The notes under the pieces: model-generated | The model's database searches: none | Seen by the model: the letters and a program-made list of their open reading frames with translations, nothing else | Told to the model about the DNA's origin: nothing | Made by a program: the position numbers and the translations under genes | Source of the DNA: Nostocales cyanobacterium LEGE 12452 | GTDB lineage: Bacteria; Cyanobacteriota; Cyanobacteriia; Cyanobacteriales; Nostocaceae | NCBI GenBank assembly: GCA_015206945.1 | Contig: JADEXV010000034.1 | Span: 1-44,325, forward strand | Length of the DNA: 44,325 bases | Direction of reading: 5' to 3' | Part shown: positions 17,735 through 26,298 of the stretch, one piece after another | Position numbering within the stretch: position 1 is the first letter of the stretch | How the letters are laid out: every line of letters begins with the position of its first letter

Positions 17735-18403
17735 TTAGGAGCGTTGACCTGTGACAATATATGCTACCCTTTGACCGATATTTGTAGCATGATCTGCCAT
17801 ACGTTCCAGACAACGAATTGCCAGTGCCAGCAGTATAATTGGCTCGACTACACCAGGCACATCTCGTTGTTGGGCTAAAGTCTGATAAACGCGATCGTAG
17901 GCATCATCTACAGTATCATCCAGATGTTTTAAACGGCGTCCACTGGCTTCATCGAAGTCTCCCAAAGCCTTTAAGCTAGTTGCTAGCATTGCCTGCGCGT
18001 GAAGGGACATAGCTTCAATGTCGGGCATTGACGTATGAGGCGCGTAGGGGAAAATTTTAATCGCAATTTCAGCTAAATCTTCAGCATAATCGCCAATCCG
18101 CTCTAAATCTCGCACCAGCTGCATAAAGGCACTCAAGCAGCGCAAATCGGGAGCTGTAGGCGCTTGTAGCGTCATAATCGCCGTACAGTCTGATTCGATT
18201 TGTCTATAAAAGCGATCGATCTTTTTATCTAATCGGGGGAGTTCCTCAGCTGCTGTTAAGTTACGAGCAAATAACGCTTGGTGGCTGAGGCGAAATGATT
18301 GTTCTACCAAGGCACCCATGCGTAATACATCCCGTTCTAAGCGCCTAATGGCGCGTGCGAGTTGTGGTCTTTGAGGATTGGGAGTATAATCGACTGCTTT
18401 CAC
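17735..18403 (-). CDS. phoU: Phosphate-signalling regulator PhoU
   Basis: 222 residues, all helical, made of two three-helix PhoU repeats. The metal-binding motifs DLERIGDYAEDLAE (first repeat) and CLERMADHATNIGQRV (second repeat) are intact. PhoU transmits the state of the Pst phosphate transporter to the histidine kinase and damps its signal. The GTG at 18403 is the best start; it is 28 bases past the sphS stop, so the three genes form an operon in the order sphR-sphS-phoU. No pst genes are in this window. Confidence 0.93.
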   Translation of the reverse strand: MKAVDYTPNPQRPQLARAIRRLERDVLRMGALVEQSFRLSHQALFARNLTAAEELPRLDKKIDRFYRQIESDCTAIMTLQAPTAPDLRCLSAFMQLVRDLERIGDYAEDLAEIAIKIFPYAPHTSMPDIEAMSLHAQAMLATSLKALGDFDEASGRRLKHLDDTVDDAYDRVYQTLAQQRDVPGVVEPIILLALAIRCLERMADHATNIGQRVAYIVTGQRS

Positions 18404-18431
18404 ACTTGTTGTCTCAAAGGTGAAGATATTA

Positions 18432-19751
18432 CTAACTATAGTCTTGGCTTAGGGAGTTTGTCATAACTTCGGGAAATTGGAGTTGCATCCACGCGCCGCC
18501 AGTTTCTGGATGGTTCATCGCTTTGATTGAACCACCGTGGGCGATTAGAATTTGCTCAACGATCGCTAAACCTAATCCATTGCCAACGATCGCTCCTATG
18601 GAGTTACTATCTTGCGGGGAATGAGTTCGCGCTTTATCTCCTCGATAAAATCGCTCAAAAACGTGGGGTAAATCTGCCTCAGAAAAGCCGACTCCAGAAT
18701 CAATAAGATTTATTTCCAAGATTGAGGAAACAGGCTCATTATCCTTTATGGATAGGATTTTCGCTTCAACATGAATACTTGTGCAAGGAGGACTGTACTT
18801 AATGCTGTTGTCTAGCAAGTTGAGAAAAACTTGGTAAATCCGGGCTTTATCTGCCTTAATCCACAGATTTTCTGGCCCAGAATAAGAAAAAGACAAATGT
18901 TGACGCTGTGCCAAGGGTTCTAGTGTTTCCCAAACAGATGTAATTAGCGATCGCAATTCTACAGCTTTAGCTTGCAATTGGATATTTGGGTTTGCTTCCA
19001 TTTGGGTAAGGTCTAACCAGCTTTGCACTAAGTTAATTAGTCGGTCAACTTCTTGCATGAGGCGGTTAACCCAGCGATTTAAAGGTGGTTCCAAGCGATT
19101 TTGTAAAGTTTCTACAACCAAGCGAATCGAAGTTAGCGGTGTTCTGAGTTCGTGTGCTAGATCGGAAAAATAGCGATCGCGTACTTGATTTATATCTAAT
19201 AGGGGTTGACGATTTTCTAAAAATACTCCTACTTGTCCATTGGGTAAAGGCAAGCTAGACGCCCGCAAAGCCAAAGATTTGATTGTTGCCATCTCTGCTG
19301 CATCATCACAAGATGGATGAAATATCCATTCTCCCGTCTGGGGTTTTTGGCGATCGCGAGTTTGCTCAATTAAATGGTCGAGTTCATAAGACCTGACCAA
19401 TTCCAATAACAAGCGCACCTGTTCTGGTTGCCACCTTTGCAGATACAAAATTTCCTGCGCCTGTCGATTACACCACAGCAGTTGATTTTCCTCATCCACC
19501 TGCAAATATCCCACTGGTGCAAAATCTAGCAGGTCTTGGTAAGTTTGCAACGACTGCTGCAAATCTTGTCGCTGCTGCTTCACCATCGCTATTTCTTGCC
19601 GCAACCCAGGAATCAGCAGCAGTCCCATCTTGTAAGAATGGGAGGTTAATGGTCGGAGTAAGCGCCCTAGGTAGCGGTTAAGTTGAACCTGTTGCCAAAT
19701 CCAAAACCCAATGCCTACCGCTAAACCCAGAAAAAATCCCAATAAAAGCAT
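18432..19751 (-). CDS. sphS: Phosphate-sensing histidine kinase SphS (PhoR type)
   Basis: 439 residues. An N-terminal membrane helix (1-20) is followed by a PAS domain (about 70-185, with LLDFAPVGYLQVDEENQLLWCN), the phosphorylation site SDLAHELRTPLTSIR with His200, and an HATPase domain with DNSIKYSPP (N box), DSGVGF (G1), FERFYRG (F) and GNGLGLAI (G2). This is the kinase of the two-component system that turns on phosphate uptake and phosphatase genes when phosphate is low. SphS has a single membrane segment, as here. It follows sphR by 53 bases and precedes phoU by 28. Confidence 0.92.
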   Translation of the reverse strand: MLLLGFFLGLAVGIGFWIWQQVQLNRYLGRLLRPLTSHSYKMGLLLIPGLRQEIAMVKQQRQDLQQSLQTYQDLLDFAPVGYLQVDEENQLLWCNRQAQEILYLQRWQPEQVRLLLELVRSYELDHLIEQTRDRQKPQTGEWIFHPSCDDAAEMATIKSLALRASSLPLPNGQVGVFLENRQPLLDINQVRDRYFSDLAHELRTPLTSIRLVVETLQNRLEPPLNRWVNRLMQEVDRLINLVQSWLDLTQMEANPNIQLQAKAVELRSLITSVWETLEPLAQRQHLSFSYSGPENLWIKADKARIYQVFLNLLDNSIKYSPPCTSIHVEAKILSIKDNEPVSSILEINLIDSGVGFSEADLPHVFERFYRGDKARTHSPQDSNSIGAIVGNGLGLAIVEQILIAHGGSIKAMNHPETGGAWMQLQFPEVMTNSLSQDYS

Positions 19752-19804
19752 TCGAGTTGTTAGTTTTTTGGTGACTACTAAAAACTAACAACTATCCCAA
19801 CTAA

Positions 19805-20566
19805 TTATCCAAACCTATAGCCAAAACCTCTTACAGTCACAATATATTCGGGATGACTGGGGTCTTGCTCTAATTTTTCGCGCAACCACCGAATGTGAAC
19901 GTCTACAGTTTTACTATCGCCGACGAAATCCGGCCCCCAAACCTGATCGAGCAATTGTTCTCGTGACCATACCCGGCGGGCGTAACTCATAAACAGTTCC
20001 AGCAAGCGGAACTCTTTGGGAGAAAGACTCACTTCTTGACCGCGAACCAACACGCGACATTCTTGAGGATTTAAGGAGACATCCTTAAATTTTAATACTG
20101 GTATTGGTGGTAAATTACTTAGGCGTTGGCGGCGGAGTAAAGCCCGACAACGAGCCACTAACTCGCGCATACTAAAGGGTTTAGTCAGGTAGTCATCTGC
20201 ACCCACTTCTAAGCCCAAAACACGGTCAGTTTCACTACCCTTAGCACTAAGCATTAAAATAGGTACTGGGTTGCCTTGATGACGCAGCAAACGGCAAATA
20301 TCTAGCCCATTGATTTGCGGCAGCATCAAATCAAGAATGACCAAATCGAAGGGAAGTTCCCCTGAATTGGTTTCAAAACTTTTGAGATATTCTATAGCAG
20401 ACCGCCCATCGGGAGCAGTTATCACCCCGTAACCTTCTTCTTCCAGAGCTACAGCTAGCATTTCCTGGATTAATTCTTCATCTTCTACTACTAGAATACG
20501 GCTGGTTTGTCCAATGTCCGTTCTGGCAGAATATTTGGTCGATTCACTGGTATACATTGATATCAC
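19805..20566 (-). CDS. sphR: Phosphate-regulon response regulator SphR (PhoB type)
   Basis: 253 residues. The receiver domain has VVEDEE (26-31), the phospho-acceptor Asp79 in VILDL, the conserved Thr/Ser in LMLSAK and Lys in DYLTKPFS. The C-terminal OmpR/PhoB winged helix follows, with SPKEFRLLELFM, RVWSREQLLDQVWG, TVDVHIRWLREKL and VTVRGFGYRF. It is activated by SphS and binds Pho boxes. The start could be GTG 20566 or the ATG at 20557; neither has a strong ribosome site, and I see no clear tandem Pho box upstream. Confidence 0.93.
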   Translation of the reverse strand: MISMYTSESTKYSARTDIGQTSRILVVEDEELIQEMLAVALEEEGYGVITAPDGRSAIEYLKSFETNSGELPFDLVILDLMLPQINGLDICRLLRHQGNPVPILMLSAKGSETDRVLGLEVGADDYLTKPFSMRELVARCRALLRRQRLSNLPPIPVLKFKDVSLNPQECRVLVRGQEVSLSPKEFRLLELFMSYARRVWSREQLLDQVWGPDFVGDSKTVDVHIRWLREKLEQDPSHPEYIVTVRGFGYRFG

Positions 20567-21071
20567 AAAAGTCTACGACTGTGCTTGTATCAATTAGGAT
20601 GATTAAGTCTATTATCTCGCCTTACTGTACCTGTGCTTCTACTAGGGTTAATTCTTTTAGATTTTATTTACATAAAGTAACATACACTACAGCAGTCTCC
20701 TAAATCATAAATCACCGTGGCTGCAAGCTTGTAGATAGTTTTTTAATTAAAGATTTTGAATTTTCGATTCTCTCTTCACCAGATCCAAAGACATTATTGC
20801 ATGAAGGATTATCTTGACAGAGGAGATTAGTTTAGGTATATTTGTCTTAGTACAAAAGTACTATTAAGCTTCACAGGGAAAACTATAGCTGAAAAACAGA
20901 AGGGCATATATGTGGAAAATTCGTACCCACTAAGTGTCAGATGTCGATCATTTCAGTATTTCCACTGCGTTAAAAATGTTGATTAAAAGGCTACTCTGAT
21001 GTCTGCATAGGGTAGTCATTGGTATGGCTTGCTACCCAATAAATCATTTGCCTATTGAAGGGAGTTGGAAG
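20567..21071. other. 505-base spacer upstream of the coiled-coil pair
   Basis: Divergent promoter region for sphR (minus) and the coiled-coil genes (plus). The plus-strand promoter is listed separately. No open frame longer than a few codons looks real. Confidence 0.5.
20814..20842 (+). promoter_or_regulatory. Sigma-70-type promoter for the coiled-coil gene pair
   Basis: A perfect -35 TTGACA (20814-20819), exactly 17 bases, then TATATT (20837-20842), one base off TATAAT. Transcription would begin near 20849 and give a leader of about 220 bases before the ATG at 21072. Confidence 0.6.
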
Positions 21072-22055
21072 ATGACTACAGTTGGAGTCAAAGACAGCAA
21101 ACAACAACTAATGCAAGCATTTCAACAAATTATTATCCAAAGAAAAAAACTTGAATCTAAAATAGCAACCAAACAAGAGGAAGCAGAAAAGGCAAAAAGT
21201 CAAGAAATTCTGCAAGCAGCTTCTGCATATACAGTTGATAGTATTGTCAAAGGTTTAGCTGATTTACAATTAGAGTTTGGCAGTATTCTCAATGGATTAT
21301 CTGAAAAACTAGCTCAGGAAAATTCCAAGTTAGATGAATTGAACCGAGCTATAGAAATTGAAACTCAACGTCTACAAGAACTACAACAAATTAGAGTTGT
21401 AGCAGATACTCTAGACGTTTTAAGTCAAGAACACCAAGAAAAATTAAAAATTCTCGAACAAGATACTATTAGCAAAAAGGAAGCACTAGAAAAAGAAATT
21501 ACAAGCAGACGGAAAGACTGGCAAAAAGAGCAAGCAGAGTATGAAGAAAAACTTCAAGCATATAACGATTTATTAGCCAAAGATCGCCAGCAAGAACAAG
21601 AAGAATTTCAGTATAAGTTAGAAACTACTCGTAAACTCAATACAGACAGCTACGAAGGGATAAAGCGCCAACAACAAAGGGAAATACAAGAGAATTCTCA
21701 AAATAAAGGGAAAGATTGGGCAGAACGAGAAAAAATCTTCGCTGAACGCCAACCACTCTTTGCAGATTATGAACAAAAGGTAACTACATTTCCTAGCGAA
21801 CTTGATGAAGCCGTTAAGAAAGCTAGAGAAGAAGCAATTAAAGAAACAAGCCAAAAAGCTAAAATCGAGGCTGATTTATTTGAAAGAGAATGGGAATCTA
21901 ACAAACAGAGCTATGAACAAAAAATTCAATCTTTGGAAGAAACAATTAAGAAACAATCTGAGCAAATAGAAGGGATTTCTGCTCAATTGCAAACTGCATT
22001 AAAACAAGCACAAGACTTAGCTATGAGGGCTTTTGGTAGTTCTAACCCTAAATAG
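21072..22055 (+). CDS. Coiled-coil protein A, unknown function, paralogous to the next gene
   Basis: 327 residues from the ATG at 21072, which has GAAGGGAG before it at the right distance; a frame-extending ATG at 21024 has none. Almost the whole protein is predicted coiled coil, rich in Gln, Glu and Lys, with no signal peptide, membrane span or enzyme motif. Shared with the next gene are SIVKGLADLQLEFGSILNGL near the N-terminus, WAEREKIFAERQPLF in the middle, FPSELDEAVKKAREEA, and the end YEQKIQSLEETIKKQSEQIE with ALKQAQDLAMRAF. So the two arose by tandem duplication. Possible cytosolic filament-forming or scaffold protein, by analogy with other bacterial coiled-coil proteins; this is inference. 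Confidence 0.75.
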   Translation: MTTVGVKDSKQQLMQAFQQIIIQRKKLESKIATKQEEAEKAKSQEILQAASAYTVDSIVKGLADLQLEFGSILNGLSEKLAQENSKLDELNRAIEIETQRLQELQQIRVVADTLDVLSQEHQEKLKILEQDTISKKEALEKEITSRRKDWQKEQAEYEEKLQAYNDLLAKDRQQEQEEFQYKLETTRKLNTDSYEGIKRQQQREIQENSQNKGKDWAEREKIFAERQPLFADYEQKVTTFPSELDEAVKKAREEAIKETSQKAKIEADLFEREWESNKQSYEQKIQSLEETIKKQSEQIEGISAQLQTALKQAQDLAMRAFGSSNPK

Positions 22056-22108
22056 TTATGAGTTCGTAGCATCTTAATCATTTTGAATTCCTGAAGAGGA
22101 GGTTTGTT

Positions 22109-23188
22109 GTGGTGGGGAAAAAACCGACTGATAAGAATACTAAAGTAGAAATTCTTCAGGCGTATGAGGAGTTGGCAAAAGAAAAAGTAGCACTGAAATC
22201 AGAACTTGATAAAGTTGCCCAAGAAAACCAATCTGGAACTAAAGAACAGCCTAAATTAGAACAAAAAACAGCTATGAATCAGCTTTCTAGTGTCCAACAA
22301 AAGATGAACAATACAATTGAAAGCTTGGCAAAGATTCAATTAGGTTTTGGCAGTGCTGCTAATGAATTATCGGAACAGCTAACCACGAAAGCCTCTAAGT
22401 TGGAAGAAATTAGGCGAACTTTAGAAGAAGAAATTCAACAATTAACACAACTGCATAATTTAGAAGTTTCTGATGATATCTTGGATACTCTCATCCAAGC
22501 CTATGAAGATAATACTAAAGCTTATCAGGAAGAATATAGCCGACGTTCTGAAGTGTTATTCCAAGAAATACTAGAGCAAAGAAATACTTGGGGAAAAGAA
22601 CAAGAGGAACAGCAACGGGCGATAAAAGAACGGAATGAAAACTTGAATAAAACTCGGCAACGCGATGCAGCAGAGTACAAGTATAATTTAGAACTCCAGC
22701 GGCAACTGCAAAATGACGAATATGAACAAGAGCAGAAAGCGCTATATAAGCAATTAGAAGAATTACTACAAGAAACAGAAAAGCAGTGGGCTGAACGGGA
22801 GAAAGCAATTTCTGAAAGAGAGAAACAATTTGAAGAGTTAAAAGCCAAGGTAGAGGCTTTTCCGAAAGATAAAGAAGCAGCCATTAAAAAAGCTACAGAA
22901 GAAGGTAAAGGCATCGCCCACTACCAAGCTAAAATAAAATCAGATTTATATTCTAAGGAAGTGGAAGGACAAAAGCGTTTCTATGAACAAAGGCTGCAAT
23001 CTCTAGAACAAACTATTACTAATCAAGAGACGCGAATTGAAAATCTTTCTAAACAACTGGAATCTGCTCTGAAACAAGTTCAGGATTTGGCAGTTAAAGC
23101 TATAGAAGGTACATCAAATGTTAATTCATATCAGGCAATTAAAGAAATAGCTTTAGAACAGGCAAAGACTCAAGCAAAAAATAAATAA
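22109..23188 (+). CDS. Coiled-coil protein B, unknown function, paralogous to the previous gene
   Basis: 359 residues from GTG 22109 (a second GTG is the next codon); GAAGAGGAGG stands six bases before, a very strong ribosome site. Like protein A it is a long coiled coil without membrane or catalytic motifs, with the matching blocks SLAKIQLGFGSAANELSEQL, WAEREKAISEREKQF, FPKDKEAAIKKATEEG and YEQRLQSLEQTITNQETRIE. It has an extra N-terminal charged segment and a longer C-terminal tail. The genes are 53 bases apart and probably one transcript from the promoter at 20814. They converge on the protease operon. Mixed oligomers of A and B seem likely, but this is untested. Confidence 0.75.
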   Translation: MVGKKPTDKNTKVEILQAYEELAKEKVALKSELDKVAQENQSGTKEQPKLEQKTAMNQLSSVQQKMNNTIESLAKIQLGFGSAANELSEQLTTKASKLEEIRRTLEEEIQQLTQLHNLEVSDDILDTLIQAYEDNTKAYQEEYSRRSEVLFQEILEQRNTWGKEQEEQQRAIKERNENLNKTRQRDAAEYKYNLELQRQLQNDEYEQEQKALYKQLEELLQETEKQWAEREKAISEREKQFEELKAKVEAFPKDKEAAIKKATEEGKGIAHYQAKIKSDLYSKEVEGQKRFYEQRLQSLEQTITNQETRIENLSKQLESALKQVQDLAVKAIEGTSNVNSYQAIKEIALEQAKTQAKNK

Positions 23189-23212
23189 GCTGATTTATTT
23201 TTGATGAAAATT

Positions 23213-23242
23213 GCAGAGACTTAATTGAATTTAAGCCTCTGC
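23213..23242 (+). terminator. Hairpin after coiled-coil gene B
   Basis: GCAGAG pairs with CTCTGC, then a one-base mismatch and CTTAA with TTAAG. It lies 25 bases past the stop, followed by a weak T-rich stretch (about 23253-23264). A plausible but not strong terminator. Confidence 0.5.
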
Positions 23243-23260
23243 AAGTATCTCTAATGCTTT

Positions 23261-23377
23261 TTATTCAGTTTTCTTTGGTTTTTTGAGGTCTGGAGGAGGT
23301 TGTACTTTCTTCTTCTTTGTTGGGCTAGGCTGCGTTTGCTTCAATGCTTTGTTAGAATTTTGTTCTTGACTAGACAT
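23261..23377 (-). CDS. Possible 38-residue Lys/Pro/Gln-rich peptide
   Basis: An ATG at 23377 opens a 38-codon frame, closing at TAA 23261. The product starts MSSQEQNSNKALKQTQ and continues with a PTKKKK stretch and PPPDLKKPKK, so it is basic, disordered and without any domain. There is no good ribosome site. It lies between two convergent genes, close to the convergence point. Basic small frames of this kind do turn up as real cyanobacterial genes, yet composition alone could also produce one by chance; I include it with low confidence. Confidence 0.3.
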   Translation of the reverse strand: MSSQEQNSNKALKQTQPSPTKKKKVQPPPDLKKPKKTE

Positions 23378-23554
23378 AATACTAAGTTTTAATATTTACT
23401 ACAATATTATTTACATTACAAGTATCATTGATTACATAAATATATCACAGAGAATTTAAGTTTAACTAAAACAAGTTAGTAAATAATATTACCTCTGTAG
23501 GAACCTTCACTTTTAACAGGATAAATACAAATCTTAATAGATATCTGATGCAAA

Positions 23555-23579
23555 AGAGACGTAGCAGTACTAAGTCTCT
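23555..23579 (-). repeat. Palindromic spacer repeat, possible terminator of the protease operon
   Basis: AGAGAC (23555-23560) pairs with GTCTCT (23574-23579), with TAG/CTA inside after a mismatch. On the minus strand it is followed by TTTT. It lies 65 bases past the protease stop. The GAGACGTAGCAG/CTCTACAAGG wording is a dispersed Nostoc-type palindrome, so both readings are possible. Confidence 0.45.
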
Positions 23580-23643
23580 ACAAGGGTTTTGGATAATCCA
23601 TATTTAATTTATGGAGATGTTTAATAGCGGGGCTGTGAGCGCC

Positions 23644-25782
23644 TCAGCTAACTACAGTAGATTGAATTTCTATCGGGGGTTCAATCTCTATTTCAACTTG
23701 AGCTTCAACAAAAGGCGTATAAATTGGAATATTAGCTTGTATAGCTTCAAAGCTCACAACTAGAGAGTATGGAACGCTAGCTTCAGGATCGTTGTTCCAA
23801 CCTTCATGCCCAACTACCGCAATAGAAAATGCTTCTGTGAGTTCAAATGAATTTACAACTGTCCAATCCTTCTGAAGGGTTCCTGCACTTCTAGAAACAC
23901 CCTCAATTTTTCCGTGGTTTTTTGATCTTTTACCAAGAGTCCATTGGAAACCTTTATCCCCCTTTTCAGTATCTTCTGGAGCATCATACTCTTTTAAAAT
24001 TCTTTCCAGGAACCTCTTTGGATCTTCTCCTTTTTTGCTACAGTCCCAATCCAGCCAAGTTGAAAGATATTTTCGGCGATCTCTACGGGTTCGACGTGGT
24101 TGTGCTTTGTATGACAAAGTAACTTCTAAAAGAATCTCCAGTGATTCGCCTTGAGAACGTAATTGGTCTGGAAGTTTTACTTGGTAAACATGAGCTTGTT
24201 TAGCGACAATACGGCGTTCTCCTGTTGTCATTAAAGTGATTCGATTGGGAGAATTACCCAAAGCACAATCAACATTGGGAAGTCCGTAACCAATTTGACG
24301 GAGAACGTGCAATTTATTCACCTTATCTGCCATTGCCCATGCCGGCCATCTTGCTGATTGTACGATTAATGCACGGTAAAGAAGGCAACTTTCATTTGGT
24401 AACTCAGCAGCTAGACACGCAGCAATATAACTTACTTTTGGTGCTGCAAATGATGTACCAATATTATCAGCAGCAACTGCTGGACCACCATACAAAGTTG
24501 ATCGGACTAATTCGGGACAAACATCTTTTAAGGAAGTAATGTTTGGTGGTGTACCTTCATCTTTGACTAAATCTCCACCATACTCAACCACTTCTGGCTT
24601 AATAGTATTCCAAATTCCTAACCCAGAACATGAAAAAGCTGAAGGTTGATCCTTTTGTGCAATCGAAGAATAAGGTGGTAAATTATAAAAATTTGAAGCA
24701 ATAGAACCAACTGTTAAAGCCTGAAAACTTTGTGCTGGATTAGCTATTCTACATGAATCTTCTAGTAGATAAGCTGGGTATAGCCTATTTGCTGAAAGAT
24801 GCTCTCTTATAGATAATCTTGTAACAGGCTTCTTAGGATAAGGAACTCTAGGTAAATTACCTGCTGCTACAATTACAAGAATATCTTTTTGCCATGTCAA
24901 ATTATCAATAGTTGACGCCCATGCACTCATATATCTAGTAAGACATGGAGCCTGACCTGTTATAGAGTGATTAAAAATTCTGGTTAATTTTAAATTATGA
25001 TAAAACTCCACGATATCTTCTAATAACTGAGGTGGAAATACTTGAACAGGTAGGTAACAATCAGCATCAAGCACTCTAGCATTTTGTAGCCAGCAAATAG
25101 CTTTCTCGTTACCACTACGAGGTATTCTCTTTGGATAAAGCAATGCACCAGCTACCCTCGTTCCATGACCACCATTTTTTACATAATCAGAAGTTTTACC
25201 AGTTTCACCGGGAACCCAAGAAGTTGAGTTGTATGAATCAATTGCTACTTTAAGCAAAGAATGCATTTCTTGAATACCACTGTCTATAATGCATATTTTT
25301 GGAGCATTGGAATCTGGAGGCTCAAGTTTAAAATTTGAAGTATTAGAATCAGGTAGTTCTTCCTGATTAAGCATTTCAGAAAACTGATCTGGCTCACTAA
25401 TTTCAAAAATGTAAGGGAAATTTTCAACTAAATCTTTTAGACCTTTTCCTGAAATTTGAACTCTACACGAAAAACTGTCAGGCAAACGAACCGTGCCAAT
25501 TTCACCACCATCATCTTGAAAACCTTTGATAATACTACCTTTATAAAATTTAATAAGCTCCTCAAATTCATCTTGTCTTTCCCATGAAATCTCTTCCCAT
25601 TCTCCCTCTGTTAGCTGACGTTTCTGAATCCAATTATTTACCTTTTTTGTGAAACTATCATTACTGTCATTGGGTTGTTTTGTTGGATAATTAGGCAGTT
25701 TTATTTCATTTCCTACACAAGCAACGCCTACATCAACAGTGTATATCTGCTCTTCTTTTATAGGGAGCCAATTATCATACAA
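23644..25782 (-). CDS. ietS: Subtilisin-family (S8) serine protease, IetS-like defence effector
   Basis: 712 residues from a TTG at 25782. The subtilase domain spans about 160-500 with the full catalytic set: Asp167 in CIIDSGI, His206 in GGHGTRVAG, oxyanion Asn309 in VIVAAGN and Ser444 in IGTSFAAPK. There is no signal peptide, so it acts inside the cell. A C-terminal domain of about 200 residues follows, with a charged RRTRRDRRKYLSTWLDWD stretch. Upstream of the TTG the frame stays open back to the TAA that ends the 152-codon gene, and reading across gives LILSPNLFTELYDNW, which reads like real protein. So this may be the body of one 874-residue protease gene broken by a nonsense codon. Paired with an AAA ATPase as in the IetAS phage defence type. 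Confidence 0.75.
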   Translation of the reverse strand: MYDNWLPIKEEQIYTVDVGVACVGNEIKLPNYPTKQPNDSNDSFTKKVNNWIQKRQLTEGEWEEISWERQDEFEELIKFYKGSIIKGFQDDGGEIGTVRLPDSFSCRVQISGKGLKDLVENFPYIFEISEPDQFSEMLNQEELPDSNTSNFKLEPPDSNAPKICIIDSGIQEMHSLLKVAIDSYNSTSWVPGETGKTSDYVKNGGHGTRVAGALLYPKRIPRSGNEKAICWLQNARVLDADCYLPVQVFPPQLLEDIVEFYHNLKLTRIFNHSITGQAPCLTRYMSAWASTIDNLTWQKDILVIVAAGNLPRVPYPKKPVTRLSIREHLSANRLYPAYLLEDSCRIANPAQSFQALTVGSIASNFYNLPPYSSIAQKDQPSAFSCSGLGIWNTIKPEVVEYGGDLVKDEGTPPNITSLKDVCPELVRSTLYGGPAVAADNIGTSFAAPKVSYIAACLAAELPNESCLLYRALIVQSARWPAWAMADKVNKLHVLRQIGYGLPNVDCALGNSPNRITLMTTGERRIVAKQAHVYQVKLPDQLRSQGESLEILLEVTLSYKAQPRRTRRDRRKYLSTWLDWDCSKKGEDPKRFLERILKEYDAPEDTEKGDKGFQWTLGKRSKNHGKIEGVSRSAGTLQKDWTVVNSFELTEAFSIAVVGHEGWNNDPEASVPYSLVVSFEAIQANIPIYTPFVEAQVEIEIEPPIEIQSTVVS

Positions 25783-25812
25783 CTCAGTAAATAAATTTGG
25801 AGAAAGAATTAA

Positions 25813-26271
25813 TTATGGCTTTTTTTTACCATCTATTATTTCCCAGATTTGAGCAACTGTCTTGCCACCATATTGCTCATTAATAAATTTTTCTATCTTT
25901 TCTTGGAGTTTACTAAGTTCTAAATCTGCTGATGCACCGATAATATATCCATCTTCTGTATCAGCAATCAATTCAATGCCATAAGCTTTCAACCCATCTG
26001 GATTAAAAGAATCAGGATCAATTTCTAATATAATACGTCGAGATTTAAGTGGCGGCTTCCCTTCTTGCTCTCGTTCTTCTTGAGTTTCTTGCCAATCAAA
26101 GATTAAGGATTCAACCGAACCTTTGAGTTTATTTCCATGTCCTTGACGATTACTAAGATTAACGACTGTTATCGGATTTCTTTTTCCTCCTCCTCCAGGT
26201 GGCGATGCAGCACGTCCTTCTGTTGTCAGCCTAAGCTGGATATGCGGAAAACCCTGAGAACTTTCAACCAT
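25813..26271 (-). CDS. 152-residue protein: detached N-terminal region of the IetS-like protease, or a separate third gene
   Basis: Starts MVESSQGFPHIQLRL after a GGAG site 27 bases past the AAA gene. A Gly/Pro loop (PPGGGGKR) and NRQGHGNKL lead to a small folded domain, RRIILEIDPDSFNPDGLKAY, ELIADTEDGYIIGASADLEL and a helix ending IWEIIDG. As I recall, intracellular subtilases of this group begin with a (F/H)PH(L/I)xL segment and such a propeptide-like domain before the catalytic part, within one gene. The TAA at 25813-25815 comes directly after an A8 run and KKKP, and the frame continues open into the protease. If separate, it could act as an inhibitor or chaperone of the protease. I favour a split gene. 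Confidence 0.65.
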   Translation of the reverse strand: MVESSQGFPHIQLRLTTEGRAASPPGGGGKRNPITVVNLSNRQGHGNKLKGSVESLIFDWQETQEEREQEGKPPLKSRRIILEIDPDSFNPDGLKAYGIELIADTEDGYIIGASADLELSKLQEKIEKFINEQYGGKTVAQIWEIIDGKKKP

Positions 26272-26298
26272 TTATTTCTCCGACACCAAAAATTAATA

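Larger units (their letters stand above)
23189..23643. other. Spacer between the convergent coiled-coil and protease genes
   Basis: 455 bases with no normal-sized gene. It contains the terminator hairpin at 23213, a possible 38-residue Lys/Pro-rich frame on the minus strand and a palindrome at 23555; all are listed separately. The rest is AT-rich. Confidence 0.5.

Noticed and set aside
25816..25840. Programmed frameshift at the A8 run to join the 152-residue domain and the protease
   Set aside because: Both are already in the same frame, so a plus or minus one slip would leave that frame; a slip adding one A gives only eleven more codons before a TGA.
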